This document shows, in pieces, positions 54,301 to 64,000 of a DNA stretch of 64,000 nt. The notes below the pieces were generated by a model. The model saw only the letters and a list, made by a program, of their open reading frames with translations. It was not told the origin of the DNA and did not search any database. The stretch's first letter is position 1. Every line of letters begins with the position of its first letter. The position numbers and the translations under genes are program-made. The stretch comes from Curvularia sp. ZM96 (lineage: Eukaryota; Ascomycota; Dothideomycetes; Pleosporales; Pleosporaceae), in the NCBI GenBank assembly GCA_022457065.1, contig JAJGBQ010000001.1, positions 7,998,001-8,062,000 of the forward strand. Reading direction: 5' to 3'.

Positions 54301-57300
54301 AACTAGGAATACTACTCCTGATGTACCATGACTTATAGCATCTCCGCTCCAAGATCGACTTCTACGAGATCAAAACCACGCAAAGCCTACCCGACTACGC
54401 GCACATCTCCGCCAACATTCAAAGACTACAAGAGAGAACGCACTGATGCAACGAATAGCACTAACAACCCTGCTAGCAAGAAAAGACGGACATACCGCAA
54501 TAGGCACAGAAGGCACAAGAAGCCTAGACTAACGACAACATATACCAAATCAGTTAACACTAGTATAACGCGAATAACCCGCAACATAGTAAGTTGTACT
54601 AGACTGCATGCACCACCGAGTTCTATCTAAAACACTAGAACGCTAAACAGAACGAAGGATGGTCACTAAAGAAGGTTTAAGGAGAACCTAGATGTAAATG
54701 GAATTGGTACGAATGCAAGAACGACCTATGCGCCAAATATCTATAGAAGAAGAGGGAAATAATTCATTTTCTAGGACACGAAGACGTAGCAGACGTCGTC
54801 TACATGCAGATTACATACGGAAACGAAGACGGCACCACTAGAGAGTGTAACTAACCGTATTAGCAAACATGCCTGAACAATAAGTGCGACAAGCACTAAG
54901 ACGCTAAAGAATATTATGGCTACGAAGAACTATAGTCTTTTTTAGGCCAGCGACAAGAGAACGCGGCCTCTCTAGGGAAATTAACACAGTAAACTCTCTA
55001 GGATTGATTAAGCTTATAGTGAAGCTTAACGGAACACGGATGTAGGCACTAGTAGATTTAGGAGCATAGGATAACTATGTTTTAGCGCACGCAGCTAAGA
55101 AAGTAGGACTTTCGCAACTACGGAAATAACATCTATATCCACTATATGTTGCCACTGGCGAGTTAATGCCAAAAGAAAACGAAATAACACACGAGGTTAA
55201 ACAAGTGACGCTCAGCATCCAAGAGCATGAGGAGGAAATTAACCTAGACGTCCTTGGACTAGCTATCTACGACATTATATTAGGACTCCTATGGCTACGG
55301 AAACATAACCCGCGGATCGACTGGAAGTCGAAGGTGTTTCAATTTAAGTGCTGCGGACTAGGCGCAACCGCAAGCCAGCCTGGATATTGGCAGAGTTCGA
55401 TGGCAGATGAGAGTAATATTACTAAGCAGTGCAATAACGCAGAAAGAGAAGCGTACTCGAAAGGTAGTTCCCTTAATAGGAAGCCAAACCTAGCAGATAC
55501 TGATACTAGGCTAACGGATCACGAAGCTAGAGGTAAACAGGAGAAGAGCGCAACTCTGGAGATCCCTGAACAGTATAGAAGATTCGAACATCTATTTTAG
55601 GAAGTGGTAGACGAACAAGCGTTACTAAAGCATTAACCTTAGGACTATGAGATAGTCTTACAGGAAGGAAAGCAACTAACTTTCGGCCTAATTTATTAAC
55701 AATTAGAACGAGAACTTGTAGTACTACGAGAGTACCTAGACAAGTTATTAGCCAAAGGCTATATATAACCGTCAACATCTCTAGCAGAATACCTAGTTAT
55801 ATTCGTACTAAAGAAGGACGGAACAGATCGACTATGCGTCGACTACAGAAAACTAAACGACATCACGGTCAAGAATCGATACCTACTACTAAACATTAAA
55901 GAACTCTAGGATTAATTATCTCGAGCAAAGATCTTTATAGCATTAGATCTAAGAGACGGATACTACCTTATTAGAATTAAGGAAGGTGAAGAATAGAAAA
56001 CGGCTTTCCGAACACGATACGGACACTACGAATACACAGTCATGCCGTTCGGGCTCACGAACGCCCTAGCCACATTTCAAGTACTCATTAATAACGTACT
56101 TAGACTCTATTTAGATATATTCGTTATCGCCTACCTAGATAATATCCTAATCTACTTAGAGAATAAGAAGGACTACACTAGACACGTCATAAAAGTACTT
56201 TAAGCTCTTAACGACTACAGCCTTCGACTTAAGCTAAAGAAGTGTGAATTTTATAAGATTAAGGTCAACTTTCTAGGCTACGTAGTAGGGATAAACGGAG
56301 TATAAATAAGTAAAGAAAAGATTAAAGTTATTAAGAACTGGCTAACACCGAAGAACGTTACGGACATTTAATTATTTCTCGGATTCGTAAACTTTAACTA
56401 AGAATTTATTAAAGATTACTCTAAGATCGCGACACTAATAACGCGGCTCACACGAAAAGATACTCTATGGAACTAGGATAAAAAGGCTGACAATGTCTTT
56501 AAGACACTTAAGGAAGCATGCATTACGCCACTATACTTTAGAATATTCGTTTTAGGAGTACTACTAAAATTCGAAACCGATGCATCGGACTTAGCCTTAG
56601 AAGGCTGCGCTAGCATCTACATTAATAGCAAATAGCACCTGATAGCATATTACTCAAGAAAGTTCTCAGGACTAGAAGAACGATACGACGTACACGACAA
56701 GGAACTACTTACGATAGTTACATGTCTAAAATATTAGAGAATATACGCAGAAAGCTGCTTAGAACTCACCGTCTATACGGATCACAAGAACTTAGTACAC
56801 TTCACTACCACGAAACCTCTTAATTAACGCCAGACCCGCTAGGCTAAGCTACTTGGATAATATAAATTCAAGATTGTGTACACACTAGGAAAAGAAAACG
56901 GTAGAGCAGACGCTCTTAGCCAAAGACTAGATATCGCAGGAACTAAAGAAGTTATCAACACCGCGATACTTAAGTAAAACGAAGATGGATCCCTAGAACT
57001 AGCAAGGACTATCAATAGAATACTCAAAATCAGGAACGATGTACATAAAGACTAGCAAGAAGAAATTATTCGACAACATCACGACGATCTAGTACACGGA
57101 CACCCTGGGATCGCTAGAATAATGGAACTAATTTGACGAAACTACGAATTTAGCAAAATGAAGGACAAGATTATAGCCTTCATCGCTAAATGCGAACAAT
57201 GCTAGAAGAATAAGCATAGCACACACGCACTATACAGAGAAATGCAAGCACAAGAACTGCTAGATGCACCCTAGACAGACATCTCCATAGACTTCGTAAC

Positions 57301-58457
57301 AGGACTACTAGTCTTAAAAGACTCTACAACTAACATTAGCTACGACGCAATCCTAGTTGTAGTAGACAGATTCACTAAGTACGCAGTATATATCGCATTT
57401 AGGAAAGATTACGATGCAGAATAACTCGCATACATATTCTACGATAGAATTACGAGGAACTACGGAATACTAAAGTTAATCACCAGCGATAGAGACAAGC
57501 TCTTCACATCAAACTTTTAGACTACCTTAATGGCAATAATAGGAACAAAAAGAAAGCTATCTATAGCTTACTATCTAGAAACTAATAGACAAACAGAAAG
57601 AACAAACAGAACTATGAAAACATACCTACGCATCTACACTAACTATTAGTAGAATAATTAGGTATAATTATTACTAATAGCATAATTAGCATACAACAAC
57701 AAAACATCAGAATCTACAGGACAAATACTATTTTACGCAAATCACGGGAGACACCTAAATCTCTTTACTAGGACTTTACTAAGCATGAAAACGGAAGCAG
57801 CCATTGCAACAGCTAAAGAACTAAAGAAAACACACGAATAACTACGAGAATTACTCGAAAAGGCACAACGCTAGAGCATTTTATATGTTAACTAGAAAAG
57901 AAAAATGGCACCTTAGCTAAAGAAGAGGGATAAAGTATACCTACTCACGAAGAATCTTCGAACGAAACGACCAAGTAAAGGACTAGACAACGTCAAGGTC
58001 GGACTATTTTTAATTTCGAAGCAAAACGGACTAGTAACCTATATATTGGATCTACCACTAGACGCCAAGATACACCTAAGATTCCATATTAAACTATTGG
58101 AACTAGCAGACCCCGAAACGCTATTACAAGAAACATTCCACTACGAAACAGAAGAAGACGACGAATTCGACGTAGAAGACCTCCAAGGATACCGAGAAAC
58201 CGGAAGGAACGATTTCCGAGACGACGACTTCTACTAGGAATAGCTAGTCAAATGGAAAGGATACCTAGAATTAGAAAATATATAGGAACCCGAAGCTAAT
58301 CTACAAAACTGTCAGCAACTGCTAAAGAAATATCGAAAACAAAACAACATCCACTATTACACTAGAAGAGCAAAGCTAATAAAAGGAAAACCTGACGAAA
58401 TAAGATTCTACAATGGACCTACAACACCACAAGAATCACAAAAAGAAACACGTACTA
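54301..58457 (+). pseudogene. Gypsy B pol with chromodomain, decayed
   Basis: Protease remnant (VDLGA near 55050), RT (RLCVDYRKLND, ALDLRDGYY, VMPFGLTNA; the catalytic YLDD reads YLDN near 56135), RNase H (FETDASD, DHKNLVHF), integrase (GHPGIARI, DFVTGLL, TSDRDKLF) and, at about 58240-58340, a chromodomain remnant (LVKWKGYLELEN). Dozens of TAG/TAA codons. Chromodomains of this type guide integration to heterochromatin. Confidence 0.85.
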
Positions 58458-58970
58458 TCAAGAAGAGAAAATAGGAGTATCGCCAGGATTCGAGGGCGAG
58501 GCGAGGGCGTCTAAGGACCCCAAAGTACTCCACATAACCGGCGAAAACCCTACTAACGCATCCGCCGCGGGGCAATCTAGAGACTCTTGCGCATCTACAT
58601 CATCACCACCTTCGCGCAAGGTGTCCGCCAGACACATGGTCTTTTTCGCAGCACGCTCCTTAGCCTGCTTCAAAATCTTCTTATTTCGCATTAAGCGCGA
58701 AATCACCTGAGCCAACAACTGCTTATCTTCATCCACCTTCTTTTGATACTCTTCACGAGTCTTGTCTAAGGACACCCACGACATGTTGACACATGGGTGG
58801 CCCAGACGAGTGCACTCGGAGCACTTTAAACGCTTGCCGTCGACCTCGGGCATCGCGACGCACTGACGGTTGTTTGCGAAACAATAATCGCAGGGGACGG
58901 GCGCAGGGAGGCCGTTACGACGAATCTCAAGAGCAAGACGAAGATGTTCTTTAGACCTAGGGGCAGACAT
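58458..58970 (-). CDS. Antisense zinc-cluster/coiled-coil protein of Gypsy B
   Basis: ATG 58970 to stop 58458, 170 residues, no stop or frameshift. The ATG lies 58 bp inside the right LTR, antisense to gag-pol. Residues 27-62 hold PCDYCFANNRQC and KCSECTRLGHPC: C-x2-C-x6-C-x12-C-x2-C-x6-C, which fits the Zn2Cys6 consensus, although the usual Arg/Lys between the second and third Cys are absent. A helix with heptad character follows (about 75-115), then an acidic, Ser/Pro-rich tail. A small DNA- or protein-binding factor is likely. Transcription could start in the LTR read backwards. The frame is GC-rich and keeps its CpA sites, while the pol just beside it is full of stops. Confidence 0.6.
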   Translation of the reverse strand: MSAPRSKEHLRLALEIRRNGLPAPVPCDYCFANNRQCVAMPEVDGKRLKCSECTRLGHPCVNMSWVSLDKTREEYQKKVDEDKQLLAQVISRLMRNKKILKQAKERAAKKTMCLADTLREGGDDVDAQESLDCPAADALVGFSPVMWSTLGSLDALASPSNPGDTPIFSS

Positions 58971-59010
58971 TGTTAGCCACAGGCATACGGAAAAGCTTGA
59001 GGACAAGCTT

Positions 59011-59027
59011 AGGAAGGAGGGAGATGG
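59011..59027 (+). other. Polypurine tract of Gypsy B
   Basis: AGGAAGGAGGGAGATGG directly before the right LTR. Confidence 0.7.
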
Positions 59028-59452
59028 TGTTACGAACCTGAAGGAAGGAGGCACGGCGGTTAAGTTAAGGAACATCGACACCCAGTCGATGGGGCCATAT
59101 GTAACGCGGGGGTCAGTGTCACGTGACTCCCTCGGACCTCTATGCACGAGGAGGGGTCTTGGCAGACTCCTCGTACATAAGCCACAGAGGAAAGCTCCTC
59201 GTACATCAGCCACCGAGCAATCCTCGGACTCCTCTGACCGAGGGTTACGAGCATCACTAGTATATAGGATAGGCATTGAGCCCTTATGGCTCGATGTGTT
59301 CAACTTAAGTTACGAGTACAAGTATCTACAATACAATAGTTACTTGCAGAGACATTGTTCATATTACCCTGTTGCTTCATCCGCGAAAAACAACCTCAGA
59401 GTCTTGACACCAGAAGTCTTATATTACTTCCACTCAAGATCCACTCTTAACA
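59028..59452 (+). repeat. 3' LTR of Gypsy B
   Basis: 425 bp, partner of 52595-53019; the less mutated of the two. Confidence 0.9.
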
Positions 59453-59635
59453 GCGAGATAGTTATAATAGTATAGCTATCTCTTTATATACTACTATCTT
59501 AGATAGCTAGCCTTAGCGAGATAGCGTATTATATAATCGCTATCCTACGGTAATTATTATCTTTTTATATGGCGCCTAATAGTCTCTAACCTATAGCCTT
59601 TGTTAAGGAGATATCCTTTGCTGTTACTTGTAACA

Positions 59636-60099
59636 TCTAGCAACGCCGTTGCTAAGAGAACTAGAGGTAACGTTAGACTACTAGTTATATTAGTATAATA
59701 ATAAATATATAAAGTAGCGAGTTTACTTATACTACTATATTTACTACGCTTCTATCTAGTATTTTATCTAGTTGCGTATACTTTATTCGTCTATCTAGCG
59801 AGACTTACGTATAAATATAAGCGTCTTATATATTATAAGTAATAAGTTAAGAGGATTACCTTCTTTAATACTAACTACAAGTAGTAGGAAACTATTAGAC
59901 TATTAGTAAGTAAGCAATCTCTATGGGGTAATAATTATATAACTAGCTTTACGCTAAGTATAGGTAAGTATACTAAAGATATAAGAATACTCTATTACGT
60001 AACTAAGTATCTTTAAAGACTTTAGAAAAAATAGAGATTATTTTATAAAGTTAGTAAAAATAGAATAGTAGATAATTATTAACTATATACTAGACCTTA
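59636..60099. other. AT-rich decayed repeat sequence
   Basis: No coding potential. About 59830-59895 is a damaged copy of the segment at 38475-38540 (AAGTTAAGAGGATTACC against AAGTTAAAAGAATTACC), so both flank the nested elements. Confidence 0.5.
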
Positions 60100-61460
60100 A
60101 CGCACGAGAATCTCTAATACACCTCCCTACTATTAAAAATCTAGCTAATTCTTTACTAGTTATCTGCTATTATAACTCTATTAGTCTAAACTAGCCTAGA
60201 GTATTTATATAGCGTTATCTAGAGCTTAAAATAAAGTTTAATTAAGAGTATAACTATAGAAGAGCCCTTTATAAAGTTTCTAAGCTTATATAGAGCTAGT
60301 TCTATTTAATATAGAATACTAAAGTTAAGTTTAAAATCTAGAATAATAATATATATAATTTTAATAAGATAGGCTTTATAATAAATATATATAACTCGTT
60401 AGTAGTAGTTATAGCCTCTAAGTATTAATTAAAGCTAAAATCTTTATAGTAAGATAATAAAGAGTAGATTACTAGCGTAATTTATATTAGCGTAGCTAGC
60501 TAGGCGATTCTACTCTTTATTATCTTTTAAGATAAGTACTACCTCTCTATCTAGTATAAGAAAGTAAGTCTATCTAAGAATTAGATTATTAGAGTCTCTA
60601 AGAATAGCTAAATAATAAATAGGCTTAGTATAAAGTAGCTAGAGTACTTTAATAGATATATAAAAGAGCGTACTATTAGAGCTTATTGTCTACTTATTCT
60701 TAATAGTTATAAGAGCTATAACTTTATTAAGTTTTAGTAATACTATATAGAGGTAAAGATTATTACTTTCTATATATCTCTATACTCTTTCTATCTACTA
60801 TAGCTACTTAATATAGGCTACTTTTCGTCTTTAAAGAAGGCCTATAGGCGCTAAGCTAAGAATATAATACGTAATAGAATTAACTATATTACTAAGATAG
60901 AGTTTCTACTAGCCTTCTAGCTAGTCTATTATAAAACTATTATAAAGAATAATATTCTAGAAAAGTTCTAAGAAGCTAGCTTAGTTCTATACGATCTAAA
61001 GATAGTAATATTAAAGCTTAATATTAAGCTACGCACGCTATTACTATCTACTATAGAAGATCTACCTTAGCTATCGCAAACTCTAAGTAATACTCTAGAA
61101 TTAGAGTTATAATTAACGCTAGTAAAGTAGAGAATTTAGAGATATATAGATAGCTTACTATTAAGTATAGTAGTTACTTTTAAAAAGCTAGCTAAAGATA
61201 CTACGATTATCGCGTAGAAGCTAGTGTTAGCGTAAAAATATATCTCTAAGCTTAAAGTAGCTAATTAAGCTACTATATAATAAAGATTATATAAAAGAAA
61301 GTAAGTATAGAAGAGAGAGACCCTAACTATTAAAGAGAGAGAGTGATTAGTAACTCTAAGAGAGTTTAGGGCGCGTAGTAATAGGAAGAAGATAAAGAAG
61401 AGAGCGCGTATTAAGGTAGGTAAACTATTATAAAGACGCTATAGACGCTATAGTAAGACC
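60100..61460 (+). pseudogene. Pogo/Fot-type DNA transposase, decayed
   Basis: Plus strand with dozens of stops. The order of motifs is that of fungal pogo transposases: a CENP-B-like helix-turn-helix remnant (TIKNLANSLL onward, about 60130), YNFNKIGF (about 60350) where YNFDETGF is usual, LILNSYKSYN (about 60700) where LILDGHxSH is usual, and LLNIGYFSSLKKAYRR (about 60805) for QPLDVGxFxPLKRAY. All three catalytic Asp read Asn. Terminal repeats were not found by eye. Confidence 0.7.
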
Positions 61461-61599
61461 AGACATAACTCGCGCATATATAAGCAAGATATAGAAGATA
61501 ATTTTAAGTAGAATAGCTTATTATAATTTAAACTTACTATTATTATTATATTATAATATTTATATAATAGTTATGAAGTTAGTAGGGTCTTATTAGAGT

Positions 61600-61834
61600 A
61601 ACCGCTTCAGTCTACTGACCGACTCGCTATACAGACACGTTAAGTTATTACTTAATAAGATTAATATGTTATTATTCTATTATTATAGAATTAATTATCT
61701 TTTACTATTAGTTAAATATTTATAACTCCTTTCTACTTAGAAATACTTTAGTAATCGCGCGGACACTTGCTAATAGTTATCTCGCCCTAATCTAGATTAA
61801 GACTTAGAGAAGTATAGCATAACCCCGTGTAACA
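61600..61834 (-). mobile_element. 5' half of a family-A LTR, inverted
   Basis: As reverse complement, 61834 downward begins TGTTACACGGGG and follows the LTR through TTAGGGCGAGA and the TTAAGTAA..AACTTA segment, about 235 bp. It is complementary in extent to the fragment at 37868-37985. Confidence 0.7.
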
Positions 61835-62838
61835 CTATGCTGTTACATAAACAGTTATAGCTATCAACGAAAAGTAAGAACGCAAAGATAGCTCTACTAT
61901 AGTTAACTAGCTGTATTTTACTATAAGTACAATAGTTTTAGGGGGCTTACGCTAGAACTAAAACGTGGAAATGAAGGGGCTAATTCACGCTAGACTATAA
62001 TAGGCGAGAATCAGTATCTAATTCGCGTCGCATACGCGCGTTTTTGATTCAGGGTGCGCAATTACCTGATTAGGATGAATCGGGGGTCAGATTCACGTAG
62101 CATCGTATACTAGGGCTACTGCTATTGGACAGCAGTATGCTGTCAAGGTTAATGCTGTCGAAAACATCGCGCACGGACCAATTTTCAAGCATGAATGCTG
62201 CAATATCTAGCTCTCTAATATATATAGACCTGAGTTAGATCTATATTACCTAGTGTAAGTATAGACTATTCTATATAGTTATTCTATAGATCTTTAATAT
62301 TCTTTTATATAAGATCTATAGGTACCTATTAAATTAGGGCTTATTTAACGTCCTACGCACTTCTATATACCTCTAAGTAACTCTACTGCCAATACTAATC
62401 CAACTAGTCTTGCCTACGCTGTTACACTTAGAGGAAAAACCCTTGCTAGCTCATGAATTCAAACGTTCGTCTGGGGTACGTAATTACCCTTTACTATTGC
62501 CGGAATTTCTCCGTCATCCGGAATGTCGGAACGCCGGAGATATCTGGAACAGGTACCGGAACGCCGGGAAGTCTTTGAGTGAGTTGGTTTTCTTAGCCTC
62601 GGTTAATGGAATCAATCAGTATCTCACTACGAGGAACTCTAGCTTCCCCAGGGCTCCGTAATCTTTCCTTTGACAACTGCACACGGGGAAGCTCCAAAGA
62701 ACTAGTTCATCTCAGATACACTGGTGTAAGACTCAATCTGCTCTTTTTTATCATCTTGACTTCCAATTCTGTACCAAGAAAATTGTTAAGAAGAAAAGTG
62801 GTCTAAACACTAGTTATTCCATTGGTATTGTGTAGGAA
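61835..62838. other. Intergenic beyond the transposon block
   Basis: Partly AT-rich (62200-62400), then more GC-balanced. No gene recognised; the frames at 62410-62806 lack family features. The end is the 5' region of the MpaB-like gene. Confidence 0.5.
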
Positions 62839-64000
62839 ATGGAGCATGAACAGCCTCAGCAACAAAGCCCTTACAAGCTCAAATTTTCCAATGGCTTACC
62901 ACCTGGGACGGACACCCTAGAGCAATTTGAGAAATCCCCCCGCACGCCTCGGCCACCTGCTCAGAGCACGCGAACAACTCCTCCATGGCCCTTACAGAAA
63001 GACCGAAGAGGTAAATGGCTGTCAAAATACCTCGATCAAGTAAGTTTTGCAGTTTTTAGGGCCTGGAGTTAATGGCTGCGAATTATATTAATCACAACCC
63101 AGCTCGATCCTGAAACAGAGTACGATCAGATCATCCGCACGAACGCCTTCTTCACAGGTTCTGATTTCTCCACTGCATTGGGTTATGCCGTTGTCTTTTG
63201 CATCCTAACTCAGACACCAGCAGGTGCGACTGCTATCCACGGCGGCAAAGTAATCAGGCGTGGTCAGCAACGCTATTATGAGACCCAGCTGATGAACTTG
63301 CACTGGATCTACTAAGGAAGCGATTCGACTCAAACCAAGGCATATATAGGGCAGATAAACAGACTTCACGCTGGTGTTGTAAAGCGTCATCCCGGCACTA
63401 TCAGCTTTCCGTGGGAAGCCCAGATGGCCATAATAGCCTTGTCATATTTTGAGGCTTGGGTGAGAAAGACGGTGAACGCGCGAAAACCTGGGCCGCATCC
63501 GAAAGTCAAGGCAGCATACCCGTTATGGGGTGAAAGGTTGACCTCTCATTTCGTCACCGAAGCCAGCGACGGATTCAGAACGTTTGGTCTGAACTACCCA
63601 AGGACATGGAACGAAATAGAGAAGTTCTTCTACTGGTTTGACGATTTTCCGTTTGAGGACCAAACAACACCAGAGCAAAAGCTCAAGGGCCATGAGACTT
63701 CGGAAGCTTTCATCAACCAATTTTGTGAGCTTTGGTTTCCTACGTAAGTGATCCTTTAAGCTAGAATCTCTAAAAGATATCCATGGGTCAGTTCTGATGA
63801 AGTCACTCCGAATAGAGCATTCCATTCCATTGGGTATCACGTAGTCCTAACATTTATTCCGCCCAACTGCCGTCGAAGACAAGCTTTGGGAGAACCAAAC
63901 ATCGTAATATCGTTTTTGACAAGGTTTATTTTGAAATTGAGTATCGATGTGGGTGATTTAATAGTCCCAGATGCTGTCCATCCACCAATGGCCCAGTTTC
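62839..64000 (+). pseudogene. MpaB-like (ER-bound/rubber oxygenase family) gene with one nonsense codon, 3' end outside window
   Basis: Three visible exons: 62839-63039, 63103-63743 and 63792 to beyond the window. Introns are clean (CAA|GTAAGT...CCCAG, 62 nt; AC|GTAAGT...GTCAG, 48 nt). The product has the family pattern LDPETEYDQIIRTNAFF, a central QQRYYETQL, GSDSTQTKAYIGQINRLH and, near the visible end, RRRQALGEPN. MpaB from Penicillium cleaves a prenyl side chain in mycophenolic acid synthesis; many relatives are uncharacterised, heme-binding oxygenases. A TAA at 63313-63315 replaces what is probably a Gln codon (CAA to TAA) in the conserved Y-x-G-x-D-S stretch. All else looks intact, so decay is recent, or a sequence error is possible. 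Confidence 0.65.

Larger units (their letters stand above)
52595..59452 (+). mobile_element. Gypsy element B, chromodomain-containing
   Basis: 6.86 kb with two 425-bp LTRs (52595-53019 and 59028-59452, TGTTACGAACC...CTTAACA) and a 5-bp target duplication GCGAG (52590-52594, 59453-59457). Gag, protease, RT, RNase H, integrase and a C-terminal chromodomain read on the plus strand, all broken by stops. An antisense frame at 58458-58970 is intact. A polypurine tract precedes the right LTR. Confidence 0.9.
52305..59635 (+). mobile_element. Third family-A LTR, split by Gypsy B
   Basis: 52305-52594 aligns with the first ~290 bp and 59453-59635 with the rest of the family-A LTR (ends ACTTGTAACA). 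The parts join at ATGCGAG|ATAG once Gypsy B and one GCGAG are removed. It is the most damaged copy: most CpA sites are TpA. Confidence 0.8.
37868..61834. mobile_element. 24-kb nested transposon block
   Basis: The left edge (37868-37985) is the 3' end and the right edge (about 61600-61834) the 5' half of one family-A LTR read on the minus strand, so all that lies between appears to have inserted into that LTR. Layers inside: minisatellite and decayed sequence; Gypsy A with a LINE in its gag; a second family-A LTR split by Gypsy B; a pogo-type element. CTATG occurs at both outer edges (37865-37869, overlapping the LTR tip, and 61835-61839) and may be the target duplication. Confidence 0.6.

Noticed and set aside
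1..64000. tRNA and rRNA genes
   Set aside because: No A/B-box-like pairs with a foldable cloverleaf and no rRNA sequence recognised by eye; a tRNAscan run would be decisive.

Overview
The window looks like a filamentous ascomycete chromosome, probably a Dothideomycete of the Pleosporales type; the class is inferred, not proven. Genes are split by short introns (mostly 45-65 nt, GTAAGT/GTATGT donors, CTAAC- or CTGAC-like branch points). Families present are typical of Pezizomycotina: a CFEM receptor of the PTH11 type, a Zn2Cys6 regulator beside a monocarboxylate-type MFS carrier, small secreted proteins, an MpaB-like oxygenase, Tad1-like LINE, Gypsy and pogo elements. Repeats carry C-to-T / G-to-A damage with a CpA-to-TpA bias, as expected from repeat-induced point mutation (RIP).

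Positions 1-37.8 kb are a gene-sparse, accessory-looking region. It holds a partial secreted zincin; a decayed Ser/Thr-rich secreted protein; a remarkable 1,156-residue four-domain enzyme (methyltransferase, covalent-FAD oxidase, phosphomevalonate-kinase-like and phosphoribosyltransferase domains); a small secreted protein; a decayed nucleoside-phosphorylase/STING-like fusion; a Cys-containing secreted protein; a CFEM 7-TM receptor; a frameshifted membrane protein; a divergent MFS transporter/Zn2Cys6 regulator pair; an MFS relic; an intronless secreted GH2 beta-galactosidase; two decayed fungal-rhodopsin-domain genes; a small secreted precursor ending in a CaaX box; and a membrane-anchored protein with H-H and H-x-H motifs.

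Positions 37.9-61.8 kb are a nested transposon block. The two outer pieces appear to be one LTR of family A in minus orientation, split by everything inside. Inside are Gypsy element A (minus strand, 482-bp LTRs), itself split in gag by a 5.8-kb LINE with a 13-bp target duplication; a further family-A LTR split by chromodomain-containing Gypsy element B (plus strand, 425-bp LTRs, 5-bp duplication GCGAG); and a mutated pogo/Fot-type transposase. Both Gypsy elements carry, antisense to gag-pol near the 3' LTR, an extra reading frame with Zn2Cys6-like cysteine spacing. In element B this frame is intact although the neighbouring pol is full of stops. Beyond the block, an MpaB-like oxygenase gene with one nonsense codon runs off the window end.

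The main points for follow-up are the four-domain fusion enzyme, the phosphorylase-STING relic, the shared antisense zinc-cluster frames and the CaaX-ending precursor. All family calls come from reading motifs by eye; no database search was possible.
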